The notes under the pieces: model-generated | What the model was told of the DNA's origin: nothing | The model's database searches: none | The model's input: only the letters and a program-made list of their open reading frames with translations | Source: Actinomadura rupiterrae | GTDB taxonomy: Bacteria; Actinomycetota; Actinomycetes; Streptosporangiales; Streptosporangiaceae | Direction of reading: 5' to 3' | DNA length: 64,000 nt | NCBI RefSeq assembly: GCF_024172125.1 | Contig: NZ_JAMZEA010000004.1 | Span: 682,001-746,000, forward strand | Part shown: one piece after another, positions 8,406-16,418 of the stretch | How the letters are laid out: every line of letters begins with the position of its first letter | Numbering within the stretch: position 1 is the stretch's first letter | Made by a program: the position numbers and the translations under genes

Positions 8406-9698
8406 ATGAAATGGCAGAGACAGCTGCGCCATGCTGCGGCCCTAGCTACCGTGGGGGCTGTGGGAATGGCTTCACTCGGCTCCCCCGCAGCCGCTTCCAC
8501 CGCCGTCACGCCGGCCCCGATCGTTGTCGGACCCATCGAAAAGGTCTCCGCCAGCGGATACGTCGCGTTACCAGGCCAGACCGCTACGCCGGGCAAGACA
8601 CCGCCGCCCCGGCCCCCCGTGGCCGAAACCGAGCACGCCGACGAGTCAGCCCGCAGGCTTGGGATCACCTACGACAGCCCAGAAGCCCGCGCCACCACAC
8701 AAGCGACGCCTGGGACAGTGACGCTGCGCCAGTGCCGCAAGGCGCTAGGGAACTACGGCCACAGAGTGATCAACCGCTACAACTTCTGCGCAGTCGACCA
8801 GGTCACCTTCGCGGTGAGAGTGGGGACCAAGGAGATCGCCCGAGTCTGGTGGCGAGAGACGACGGCAGGGCAGGGATACAAGGGGGCACGGAAGGTGACC
8901 CTGATCACCGGCATGGACCAGTTCAGGTTCCGGGGGCGTATCGACACCACGCAGCCGCTCCGCATCGGAGTCGGCACCAGCGGCTACAACGGTTCGGACG
9001 GCAAGAACCCACCCGCCAAGGCCAGCCCCTACCCATGGGTGACCGGGACCATGAACTCCTGGCGTCAGGGCAAGACCGCCACCATCACCCTCAGCGGAGC
9101 GGCAGGTAAGGGCTACAGTCGCGACGATGTCTTCCGCTCTAGCTTTGCAGTGAACGCCGCAAACGTATCTGGTAACTCCATCATCTTCGTGGACGGCGTG
9201 AGGTTCGATTCGGCCAGCTATCTCGGTAAGAACGGAGCCGGGGTATTCGACCGATCGGTTCCGACCATGGCCAAGTACAGGACGACGTCGGCGCGTAACG
9301 GGGCCGTCGCGCGACACATCCAGCAAGCACAGACCAAGCCCAACACCACCTACCCGCCCAAGGCCGGCGGAGGGAAGGAAATTCCCGGATCCCCTGCATC
9401 CAAGTCGCCGCTGCACCGGCTCATGAGCACCTGGAACAAGGCCGCACGCGACCGCTACAGGAAGAACCGAAGCACCGTGACAAGTGCCTGCCGACCGCTC
9501 ACACACCATGCCGGCGAGGAGTGCGACGAGTTCCCGTTCGCCTCATCGTGGGAGGGCGCCGGGGCCGGCAATGGCAACTACTCGGTGAAGTACGTCAACG
9601 GGACCCAGAACGGCAACGCGGGAACCGACCTCAACAACTGGTACGTCAGCGACCGAATCCTGCACTTCGATGCCTTCTACGTGAAGATCTTCACCTGA
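8406..9698 (+). CDS. secreted NucA/NucB-type deoxyribonuclease domain protein
   Basis: A 430-residue secreted protein. A signal peptide spans residues 1-30 (basic start, hydrophobic core, SPAAAS cleavage region). The middle section is a large domain with many aromatic and glycine residues that I do not recognise. The C-terminus, DEFPFASSWEGAG at about 374-386 and a final HFDAFYV, matches the NucA/NucB nuclease family (motif D-E-x-P-F-A ... EGG). NucA/NucB proteins are extracellular or surface DNases. GGAGG precedes the ATG by 6 nt. On a mobile element it could degrade competitor DNA or act in transfer; that is inference. Confidence 0.72.
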   Translation: MKWQRQLRHAAALATVGAVGMASLGSPAAASTAVTPAPIVVGPIEKVSASGYVALPGQTATPGKTPPPRPPVAETEHADESARRLGITYDSPEARATTQATPGTVTLRQCRKALGNYGHRVINRYNFCAVDQVTFAVRVGTKEIARVWWRETTAGQGYKGARKVTLITGMDQFRFRGRIDTTQPLRIGVGTSGYNGSDGKNPPAKASPYPWVTGTMNSWRQGKTATITLSGAAGKGYSRDDVFRSSFAVNAANVSGNSIIFVDGVRFDSASYLGKNGAGVFDRSVPTMAKYRTTSARNGAVARHIQQAQTKPNTTYPPKAGGGKEIPGSPASKSPLHRLMSTWNKAARDRYRKNRSTVTSACRPLTHHAGEECDEFPFASSWEGAGAGNGNYSVKYVNGTQNGNAGTDLNNWYVSDRILHFDAFYVKIFT

Positions 9699-9793
9699 GC
9701 CGACTGGCATCGCGCGGTCGTGGCCGGCCTTCACTCCAGGCCGGCCACAGGCCCGCGTCCGTCCATGGCTCATACGCCCGCACCTCGGATAGA

Positions 9794-10270
9794 TCAGGGG
9801 CCGAGATCCTGCGGCCAAAGCCGGACGAGGTAGCGCTCCAGCCCCTCGAACACCGGCGGATCGCTCGTTTCCTGCATTGCACGAGCGTCAGCCCCACCAC
9901 CATGGCGAAAGACCTCAATGGCATACCGACCCGGCCCCGGTAAGGCCAGTTCCACATCGGTTGGGCCATGCGCGAAGGCCCACGGCACCAGGAAACCCGC
10001 GGAACTACGGAAAGTCTGACGTCCCAGAGAGGCGAATCCAGCGGGCGCGGGCGGTGGATCCCCGTCCCACGATTCCATGGCAATGTCGGCATCATGCATG
10101 GCAATGGTGCTGGCCACTTTGATGCCGCCGGAACCGACCGCGAACCCGTGATCCTTAACTCTCAGTGAGAGCCACGAGGCATCTTCAAGATCGTCGCCAT
10201 CGGCGATACCGAATTGACCGCGCTCCACCGTCACGACCGTGCTGACCTCGCTCAGCAGATGCGATACCAC
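9794..10270 (-). CDS. hypothetical protein
   Basis: A 158-residue acidic protein starting at GTG 10270, with no clear ribosome site. It is convergent with the nuclease gene. Sequence features are an apparent beta-rich fold (FRSSAGFLVPWAFAHGPTDVELALPGPGRYAIEV) and no membrane segment. The position beside a secreted nuclease would suit an immunity or accessory role, but nothing in the sequence shows this. The 180 bp between its start and the MurF-like gene contains no feature I recognise. Confidence 0.5.
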   Translation of the reverse strand: MVSHLLSEVSTVVTVERGQFGIADGDDLEDASWLSLRVKDHGFAVGSGGIKVASTIAMHDADIAMESWDGDPPPAPAGFASLGRQTFRSSAGFLVPWAFAHGPTDVELALPGPGRYAIEVFRHGGGADARAMQETSDPPVFEGLERYLVRLWPQDLGP

Positions 10271-10451
10271 GTCGGCTCGCCTCCTCCCCGGGAAGAAACC
10301 ATCAGTGCTCCGCCCGATGCTAACTCTCCTCGGCTGGCGGTTCCCCTTATCCCGGCGGGACCCAGCGCACTTCCGACACGACCTGCATTCCCGCCCCCGC
10401 CGACCGACGAGCCATCGGTTGATGACATCGCCACTGTGAATCGCGGGAGTA

Positions 10452-11831
10452 CTACTCGGCGGCGAGGAGTTGTTTGCCCAGCTGATCGAGGTGGAGGGCG
10501 TGGCTGGCTTTGATGAGGACGACGTCGCCGGGCTTCAGGACAGGGAGGAGCGCGTTGTAGGCCTCATCGTGGTCTTGGGCAGCGTCGATCGGCAGGTCAG
10601 GGTTGGCCTGGCCGGCGGCATCAGCGATCGTTTGGGCGTCGTTGGTGCCGACCGTAATGAGGTGGTCGATGCCCGGGCCGCCGACGAGGCGCCCGACCTC
10701 TGCGTGAGCCCGGTGGCTTTCTTCGCCGAGTTCGCGCATTTCGCCGAGGACGGCGATGGTGCGGCGGCCGTTGGCGAGGGCGATGGCGGCGTGGAGGCTG
10801 GCGGTCATGGAGTCGAGGTTGGCGTTGAAGGCGTCGTTGATGATGGTGACGCCGTCGGCGCGTTCGATGACCTCGAAACGTCCCGAGGAGAGCGGCTTGG
10901 CCTGGGTGAGGGCGGTAGCGATGGCGGGGGTGGGCATGCCGACGCCGTGGGCGACGGCGGCTGCGGCCAGGGCGTTGGAGACCTGGTGTTCGCCGTGGAC
11001 CTGGAGGGTGACCGGGGTGGTGCCGTCCGGGGTGGTCAGGGTGAAGCGGGCTTTGCCGTGGTTGAGGGTGACGTCGGTGGCGCGGATGGTGGCGTCGGGG
11101 TTGCGGCCGAACATCACGACGGGAGCCTTGGTGCGGGTGCCCATCGCGGCGACCAGGACGTCGTCGGCGTTCAGGACGGCCAGGCCGTCAGCGGGGAGGG
11201 CTTGGACGAGTTCGCCCTTGGCGGTGGCGATGGCCTCCCGGCCGCCGAACTCCCCGACGTGTGCGGTGCCGACGTTGAGGACCAGGCCGATCTGGGGTGG
11301 GACCAGGTCGGTGAGGTAGGTGATGTGGCCGATGTTGCGGGCGCCCATCTCCAGCACCAGGTAGCGGGTGTCGGGTTCGGCGCGCAGGACGGTCAGCGGC
11401 AGGCCGATCTCGTTGTTGAACGAGCGGTCGGTGGCGACGGTGGGCGCGTGCTGCTGGAGGACTTGCAGTAGGAGGTCTTTGGTGGAGGTCTTGCCGGACG
11501 AGCCGGTCAGGCCGATCACGGTGGTGTCGGTCAGGCGGGCGGCGACGGTGTGGGCGAGGCGTCCCATGGCTGCGGTGACGTCATCGACGACGATGGCGGG
11601 GGTGCCGACGGGGCGGGTGACCAGCGCGGCGGTGGCTCCGGCGGCGATGGCTTGCGGGGCGAAGTCGTGGCCGTCGGCGTGGTCGCCGGCAAGGGCGGCG
11701 AACAGGCCGCCGGGCTGGATGAGCCGGGAGTCGATCACGGCCGGTGCGGTGACCTGGAGGTTGGGGTCGGGGGCCACGTCCATCCGTCCGCCGACGGTGC
11801 GGGCGATCTCTTCCAAGGTCATCGGGATCAC
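10452..11831 (-). CDS. MurF-like Mur ligase (UDP-MurNAc-tripeptide:D-Ala-D-Ala ligase family)
   Basis: About 459 residues with the three-domain Mur ligase layout: N-terminal MTLEEIARTVGG and DSRLIQPGGLFAAL, the ATP loop GLTGSSGKTSTKD, the central FNNEIGLPLTVL and EMGARNIGHI motifs, and the C-terminal NDAFNANLDSM signature of MurF. GTG 11831 with GGAG 8 nt upstream is favoured over ATG 11870, which has no ribosome site. It is the last gene of a MurC-Ddl-MurF-like operon. It lies on mobile DNA, away from any division/cell-wall cluster, so it is probably a second, specialised copy making a cell-wall variant or a peptide product. Confidence 0.8.
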   Translation of the reverse strand: MIPMTLEEIARTVGGRMDVAPDPNLQVTAPAVIDSRLIQPGGLFAALAGDHADGHDFAPQAIAAGATAALVTRPVGTPAIVVDDVTAAMGRLAHTVAARLTDTTVIGLTGSSGKTSTKDLLLQVLQQHAPTVATDRSFNNEIGLPLTVLRAEPDTRYLVLEMGARNIGHITYLTDLVPPQIGLVLNVGTAHVGEFGGREAIATAKGELVQALPADGLAVLNADDVLVAAMGTRTKAPVVMFGRNPDATIRATDVTLNHGKARFTLTTPDGTTPVTLQVHGEHQVSNALAAAAVAHGVGMPTPAIATALTQAKPLSSGRFEVIERADGVTIINDAFNANLDSMTASLHAAIALANGRRTIAVLGEMRELGEESHRAHAEVGRLVGGPGIDHLITVGTNDAQTIADAAGQANPDLPIDAAQDHDEAYNALLPVLKPGDVVLIKASHALHLDQLGKQLLAAE

Positions 11832-11915
11832 GAGGCGACTCCAGCAGGCGGACGGGTCCGGACGGTTCATTGTTGCTGATCAGTGGCTTGTCCTGCGGAA
11901 ACACGCGCGGCGCGG

Positions 11916-12914
11916 TCAGGGTCGGTAGCCGTCGGCGCGGGTGGCGGCGTGCAGGATGCGGGTGATGAGGGTGTCGTAGTCGAGGTCGGCGGCGGCCGCC
12001 ATGGTGGCCATGTTCCCGGTGTGGGAGAGGCCAGGCAGGGCGTTGGTCTCCAGCCACCACAGCCGGCCGTGGTGGTCGAGGATGAAGTCGGAGCGGGAGT
12101 GGCTGCGGCAGCCCAGCAGTTGGTGAGCGGCGAGGGCGGCGCGGGTCAGGTCGGCGTGGCGCTGGGTGGTCAGCGGTGCGGGGCAGCGGTAGGTGCAGTG
12201 AGCGGGGTGCTGCTTGGTGGCGTGGTCGTACAGTTCGCCGGTCAGCTCGATCTCCAGCGGGGGTAGCGCGACGACGGTGTCTTCGCCGCTCTCCAGGACG
12301 CCGACTGACAAGTGGCGTCCGGCCAAGTAGGGCTCGATGAGCAGTTCCTGGCCGGGGCGGTGGGCGGGGGCGAGCCGGGTCAGCAGTTCGTGGAGTTCGG
12401 GTTCGTCGTGGGCCAGGTGCAGGTCGATCGAGCAGCCCTGGGAGGCGGGCTTGAGCACGACGGGCGGCTTGAGGACAGCGAGGATCCGGCTCGTCCAGTC
12501 ATCTGCGAAGGCTTCGGCCAGACGGGTCGGCTGCGTCTCGGTGCAGTGCAGCCAGGGTTCGACGGGGCGGGCAAGCGTACGGCGCAGCAGCTTCTTGGCG
12601 GTCGGCTTGTGCATCGCCAGCGCGGACGCCAAGACCCCCGAGCCGGTGTAGGGGATGTCCAGCAGCTCCAACATGCCTTGAAGCTTGCCGTCCTCGGCGT
12701 ACTGACCGGCGATCGCAAGGAACGCGACATCGGCCTTGCGGACCTGCTGATCGAACAGCGGCGCGGCGACATCCAACTCGATCACGCTGTAACCCTGGCG
12801 GCGCAGCGACTCCGCGACCGCGGCCCCCGACAGCAGCGACCGGTCACGCTCCCGCGAGCGTCCTCCAGTGCACACAGCCACGACGCCCCGCCCGGGTGAG
12901 ATCTTGAAGACCAT
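11916..12914 (-). CDS. D-alanine-D-alanine ligase-like ATP-grasp protein
   Basis: A 332-residue ATP-grasp ligase. Recognisable parts are the early GGRSRERDRSLLSG segment (compare GG.S.E...S in Ddl), DIPYTGSGVLASALAMHKP before the ATP-grasp, KPASQGCSIDL in the phosphate-binding region, and a C-terminal SRSDFILDHHGRLWWLETNALPGL that supplies metal ligands, closing with GNM. AGGAG lies 6 nt before the ATG. It forms dipeptide amide bonds using ATP; D-Ala-D-Ala is the expected family product, but substrate specificity cannot be read with certainty. Spaced between the MurC-like and MurF-like genes in one operon. Confidence 0.78.
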   Translation of the reverse strand: MVFKISPGRGVVAVCTGGRSRERDRSLLSGAAVAESLRRQGYSVIELDVAAPLFDQQVRKADVAFLAIAGQYAEDGKLQGMLELLDIPYTGSGVLASALAMHKPTAKKLLRRTLARPVEPWLHCTETQPTRLAEAFADDWTSRILAVLKPPVVLKPASQGCSIDLHLAHDEPELHELLTRLAPAHRPGQELLIEPYLAGRHLSVGVLESGEDTVVALPPLEIELTGELYDHATKQHPAHCTYRCPAPLTTQRHADLTRAALAAHQLLGCRSHSRSDFILDHHGRLWWLETNALPGLSHTGNMATMAAAADLDYDTLITRILHAATRADGYRP

Positions 12915-12986
12915 GAGGTTCTCCTGAAAGCTCGCCGCGCTGCTGTGGGAGGAGCGGCGCGGCGAGCGTTTGGAAGGGGCTGAAGG

Positions 12987-14372
12987 TCAGGACGCCAGGG
13001 CGAGATCGCCGAGCAGGCTGCAGAGCTGCGGACCGAGCTCGGTGACGCCGCCGGTGCCCATGGTGAGGATCACGTCGCCCTGCCTGGCGCGGTCGGCCAG
13101 CAACTGTGTGCCCTCGTCCGGAGCATCGTGCGCGTCCCAGACCGGGACGTGGTGGTCGCGCAGCTCGTTGCGGATCTCGGTCAGCGCCTCCGGCCCGGAA
13201 GCAGTGAATTGGCTGTGGAGTGGGAGGAGCAAGACGCCTGCGCTGCTGGCCAGAGCACGGCCGATCTGCGGGCCGAAGTGCTCGACGCGCACCGCGCCGG
13301 ACGGCTCGAAGGCGATCCAGATCCGACCTCGGGGCGAGGCGATGGTGCGCGCGGCAGCCAGGTCGGCCGTGATGGCGGTCGGGTGGTGAGCGAAGGAATC
13401 GACAACTGCGACGCCGTGGTGGTTGCCGTGCAACGTCAACCGGCGATGCACTCCGGGGTAGGTGGCCAGGGCACGGGCGGCCTCGTCCGGTGGGACGCCG
13501 AGTAGGTGGGCGGTGGTGACGGCGGCGACCGCGTCCAAAGCCAGCTGCCGACCGGGGAACGGCAGATAGATCTCGACCTGTTGGCCACCGACGCGGGCAA
13601 CAGTGTGGGAGTTACCTCGGCGCAGCATCAAGCTGCGAATGTCGGTACTGGCGGTGGGGCTGCTGCCGTAGGTCACCACGCGAGGGCTGATCGGTCCGCG
13701 GAGCCGCTCCATCAGCAGCGCCGCGCCCGGGTCGTCGGAGCAGATGACCACGGTGCCGGTCACCGGGAGCCGCCGGACGAACCCCTCGAAGAGCGTCAGG
13801 GTGTCGCCCAAGCCATTGAGGGTCTCGGGGTGGTCGTCGTCCACGCTGGTGATGACCGCGATTCGCGGCGACATAAGCAGCAGCGAGCGATCGGATTCGT
13901 CGGCCTCCACCACCATCGGTCCGCGTCCGGTCCGGGCGTTTCCGGCACCGATCAGCCGACCGCCCAGCGCGAAGGCGGGGTCCTGGCCGGTCTCGGCGAG
14001 GATGTGCGCAAGCATCGCGCTGGTGGTGGTCTTGCCGTGGGTTCCGGTCACGGCGACGCTGGTCCGGTCGCGCATCAGCTCCGCCAGCGCCTGGGCCCGG
14101 TGGATCACCGGGAGGCCGGCGGCGCGGGCGCGCAACACCTCGGCGTCCTCAACATCGATGGCGGACGACACCACGGCGCATGTGGCGGTGCCTAGTGCGG
14201 GACGGGCGGTCGTGCGTTTGCGGTCCCATCCCGTGAACGTGCGGTCGGCTCCGGCGTACAGCTCCGCCAGCGCCGACATCCCCACGCCGTCGCACCCGAT
14301 CAGGTGCGGACGACTCACGTCCACGCCCGGCACCCATGCTGGTGTTCGGGCATTGCGTCGAGTCTCGGTCAT
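12987..14372 (-). CDS. MurC-like Mur ligase (UDP-MurNAc:L-Ala ligase family)
   Basis: A 461-residue protein with the MurC N-terminal Rossmann motif HLIGCDGVGMSALAELY, the ATP loop VTGTHGKTTTSAMLAHIL, the EADESDRSLL acidic motif, the ITSVDDDHPETL motif and the C-terminal FAHHPTAI metal/substrate motif. The length is typical for MurC. An AAGGAGG box is centred 8-10 nt before the ATG. It is the first gene of the MurC-Ddl-MurF-like operon and is read away from the XRE regulator, whose gene lies upstream on the same strand. Confidence 0.8.
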   Translation of the reverse strand: MTETRRNARTPAWVPGVDVSRPHLIGCDGVGMSALAELYAGADRTFTGWDRKRTTARPALGTATCAVVSSAIDVEDAEVLRARAAGLPVIHRAQALAELMRDRTSVAVTGTHGKTTTSAMLAHILAETGQDPAFALGGRLIGAGNARTGRGPMVVEADESDRSLLLMSPRIAVITSVDDDHPETLNGLGDTLTLFEGFVRRLPVTGTVVICSDDPGAALLMERLRGPISPRVVTYGSSPTASTDIRSLMLRRGNSHTVARVGGQQVEIYLPFPGRQLALDAVAAVTTAHLLGVPPDEAARALATYPGVHRRLTLHGNHHGVAVVDSFAHHPTAITADLAAARTIASPRGRIWIAFEPSGAVRVEHFGPQIGRALASSAGVLLLPLHSQFTASGPEALTEIRNELRDHHVPVWDAHDAPDEGTQLLADRARQGDVILTMGTGGVTELGPQLCSLLGDLALAS

Positions 14373-14471
14373 CCCGGTCCTCCTTGGTCGCGGCCGGTGA
14401 GACGACCCTGACGGTAGGAGTCCAGAACGCTGACAACCCGAACTCTCAGCTCGGGTTACCGCCGGGCTCGG

Positions 14472-15677
14472 CTAGGCGAACAATCCGACTCGGTCGGCCA
14501 TCTGCCGAACCTGCGGGGCGAGGGTCGGGCGGGCGCGCCGCAACAGCCCCTGGACGAGATCACGCACCAGCGGGTTGTGGCACATGTCCTCCGGCGCCGC
14601 GCGCTCCACCTCAAGCAGATGCAGAAGGACGGCGTGGTCCTCGCGGCGCTGCTCGTAGCAGCGCGCAAGCTCCATTGAGAACGTGGCGCGGCGTTCCACC
14701 GACGGGCATCGGGCGAGGTCGATCCGGTCGGCCAGGTGCAGGGCCTGACTGGTCTCGCCGGTCTCCATCTCGATCGATACCGCGTGGAGGCCGACGTTGG
14801 TGGGGCCGAACACCGTCCAGAACACGTTGCCCTCCCCCACGCGAGATGCTGCGGGTTGGGCCCGCTCGCGGAGGCGGTCCCGGGCCGTCCAGCCGTCGCC
14901 GGCGCGGACGGCGGCGATCGTGGTCACCAACCACAACGCGCCCTGCAACGCCACACGCGGCATTTCCTCGGTCGTGTGCTTCTCATCATCGAGCTGCTCG
15001 ACGGCATGCGCAGCGATGTCTTCGGCCGCCTCGGCCTCGTTCACCGTCAGCAGCACCTGCCCGACGTTCCATTGCGCCGCCGCGATGCGCAGAGGATCGT
15101 CGGCATCCTCGGCGGCGCGAAGGCCCCGGTCTGCCACCAGCAACGCCAGGTCGGTCCGGCCGATGCGCTTGGTGTAGGTGCGCAGCAGGAAGTACAGATC
15201 GGCGGCAACCTCGGAGGCGCGGCGACGCTCATGCGGCCGCGCCCAGACGGCTGCCTCGACGTCCCGGATCAGTGCGGGCAGGAGTGGCCCGGTCTCGGAA
15301 TACCGGCGCGCCGAGCCCTGCCAACTCGCCCACGCCGCGTCCACCCGTCCACGGAGTTCGGCCAGCGGTCGCGGCTCGTCCGTTCCCGGCCGCCTGGTCA
15401 TCAGCGCGGTGTGCAGCTCCGACGCGGCGACCGACCGCGCACTGGCGACCGGTCCGCTGCCCGGCTCGCCGAGCAACGCCGATGTCGGCACGAGCAGGAT
15501 CCGCGACAACGCATGCAGTAGCGTCACCGACGGCGTCTTCAGCCCGCGTTCGAGCTGCGACAGGTAGTCCTCGCTGATCCCGGCCAACCCGGCGACCACC
15601 GCCTGGGTTTTCCGGCTGGACTGGCGGTAGAACCGAATACGATCGCCGATCGAGCTTCCCGGCGAACCTGCTGCCAT
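14472..15677 (-). CDS. XRE-family regulator with C-terminal helical repeats
   Basis: A 401-residue protein. Residues about 10-65 form a Cro/CI-type helix-turn-helix (IRFYRQSSRKTQAVVAGLAG, ISEDYLSQLERGLKTPS). The remainder is an alanine-rich helical region resembling the TPR-like sensor part common in actinomycete XRE proteins. Its gene ends about 100 bp before the MurC-like gene on the same strand and starts back to back with the HAD gene, so it probably regulates one or both. The ligand is unknown. Confidence 0.75.
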   Translation of the reverse strand: MAAGSPGSSIGDRIRFYRQSSRKTQAVVAGLAGISEDYLSQLERGLKTPSVTLLHALSRILLVPTSALLGEPGSGPVASARSVAASELHTALMTRRPGTDEPRPLAELRGRVDAAWASWQGSARRYSETGPLLPALIRDVEAAVWARPHERRRASEVAADLYFLLRTYTKRIGRTDLALLVADRGLRAAEDADDPLRIAAAQWNVGQVLLTVNEAEAAEDIAAHAVEQLDDEKHTTEEMPRVALQGALWLVTTIAAVRAGDGWTARDRLRERAQPAASRVGEGNVFWTVFGPTNVGLHAVSIEMETGETSQALHLADRIDLARCPSVERRATFSMELARCYEQRREDHAVLLHLLEVERAAPEDMCHNPLVRDLVQGLLRRARPTLAPQVRQMADRVGLFA

Positions 15678-15711
15678 ATCGCCAACCTAAGCCGTCGAAG
15701 GGGCCCTCGAC

Positions 15712-16416
15712 ATGGCAAACCCGCCGTCGCCCGTCCGCCTGGTGCTCTGGGACGTGGACCACACCCTGATGGAGACCGGCGGAGTAGGCCGCGAAGTGTT
15801 CGCCGACGCGTTCGCCCAGGCCGTCGGGCAACCCATGGAACAGATGGCCGAGGTCAGCGGACGCACCGAACCCGACATTTTCCGCGAGACCGCCGAGCTG
15901 CACGGCGTCAAGGTCACAGCAGAGATGTTCGAGGCGTTCTCCGAGCACCTGGCCAAGGGCTACCGAGACCGCGTTCCCGAAATGCAGCAGCGCGGGCGGG
16001 CCCTACCGGGCGCAGCCAAAGCCCTAGCGGTCCTGGCGGAGGAGCCGGGTGTGGTGCAATCAGTTCTGACCGGGAACATCCGGCCAGTCGCCGAAACCAA
16101 GCTCGCCGCCTTCGGACTGGACGAACACTTGGACTTCGAGGCCGGCGCATACGGTTCGGACGACGCCGTCCGCCCGCGCCTGGTGGCCATCGCCCAAAAG
16201 CGCGCGGCGACCAGGTACGAGACGGCCTTTGACGCTACGACCACGATCCTGATCGGCGACACTCCTAGCGACATCACCACCGCCCACCAGGGCGGCGCCC
16301 GCATCATCGCCGTCGCGTCGGGCAAGAGCAGCGCAACCGAGCTCAGCTCGGCCGGAGCCGACGTCGTGCTGACCGACCTTCGCGACCTGGATCGCCTAAT
16401 GGCGGGACTGGCGTGA
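15712..16416 (+). CDS. HAD-superfamily hydrolase (phosphoglycolate phosphatase-like)
   Basis: A 234-residue protein. Motif I is LWDVDHTLMETGG (nucleophile Asp then Asp+2), motif II is in SVLTGNIRP, and motif III/IV is IGDTPSDITTAHQGGARIIAVASG. An alpha-helical cap lies between residues about 20 and 95. The layout suits a phosphatase acting on small phosphorylated metabolites. It starts 34 bp from the divergent XRE gene; AAGGGGCCCTCGAC precedes the ATG. Functional link to the ligase operon is only positional. Confidence 0.75.
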   Translation: MANPPSPVRLVLWDVDHTLMETGGVGREVFADAFAQAVGQPMEQMAEVSGRTEPDIFRETAELHGVKVTAEMFEAFSEHLAKGYRDRVPEMQQRGRALPGAAKALAVLAEEPGVVQSVLTGNIRPVAETKLAAFGLDEHLDFEAGAYGSDDAVRPRLVAIAQKRAATRYETAFDATTTILIGDTPSDITTAHQGGARIIAVASGKSSATELSSAGADVVLTDLRDLDRLMAGLA

Positions 16417-16418
16417 GA

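Noticed and set aside
10470..11928. Long plus-strand frames opposite the MurF-like gene
   Set aside because: Composition is extreme in Gly, Val, Asp and Ala, typical of antisense frames, and the minus strand encodes a complete Mur ligase.
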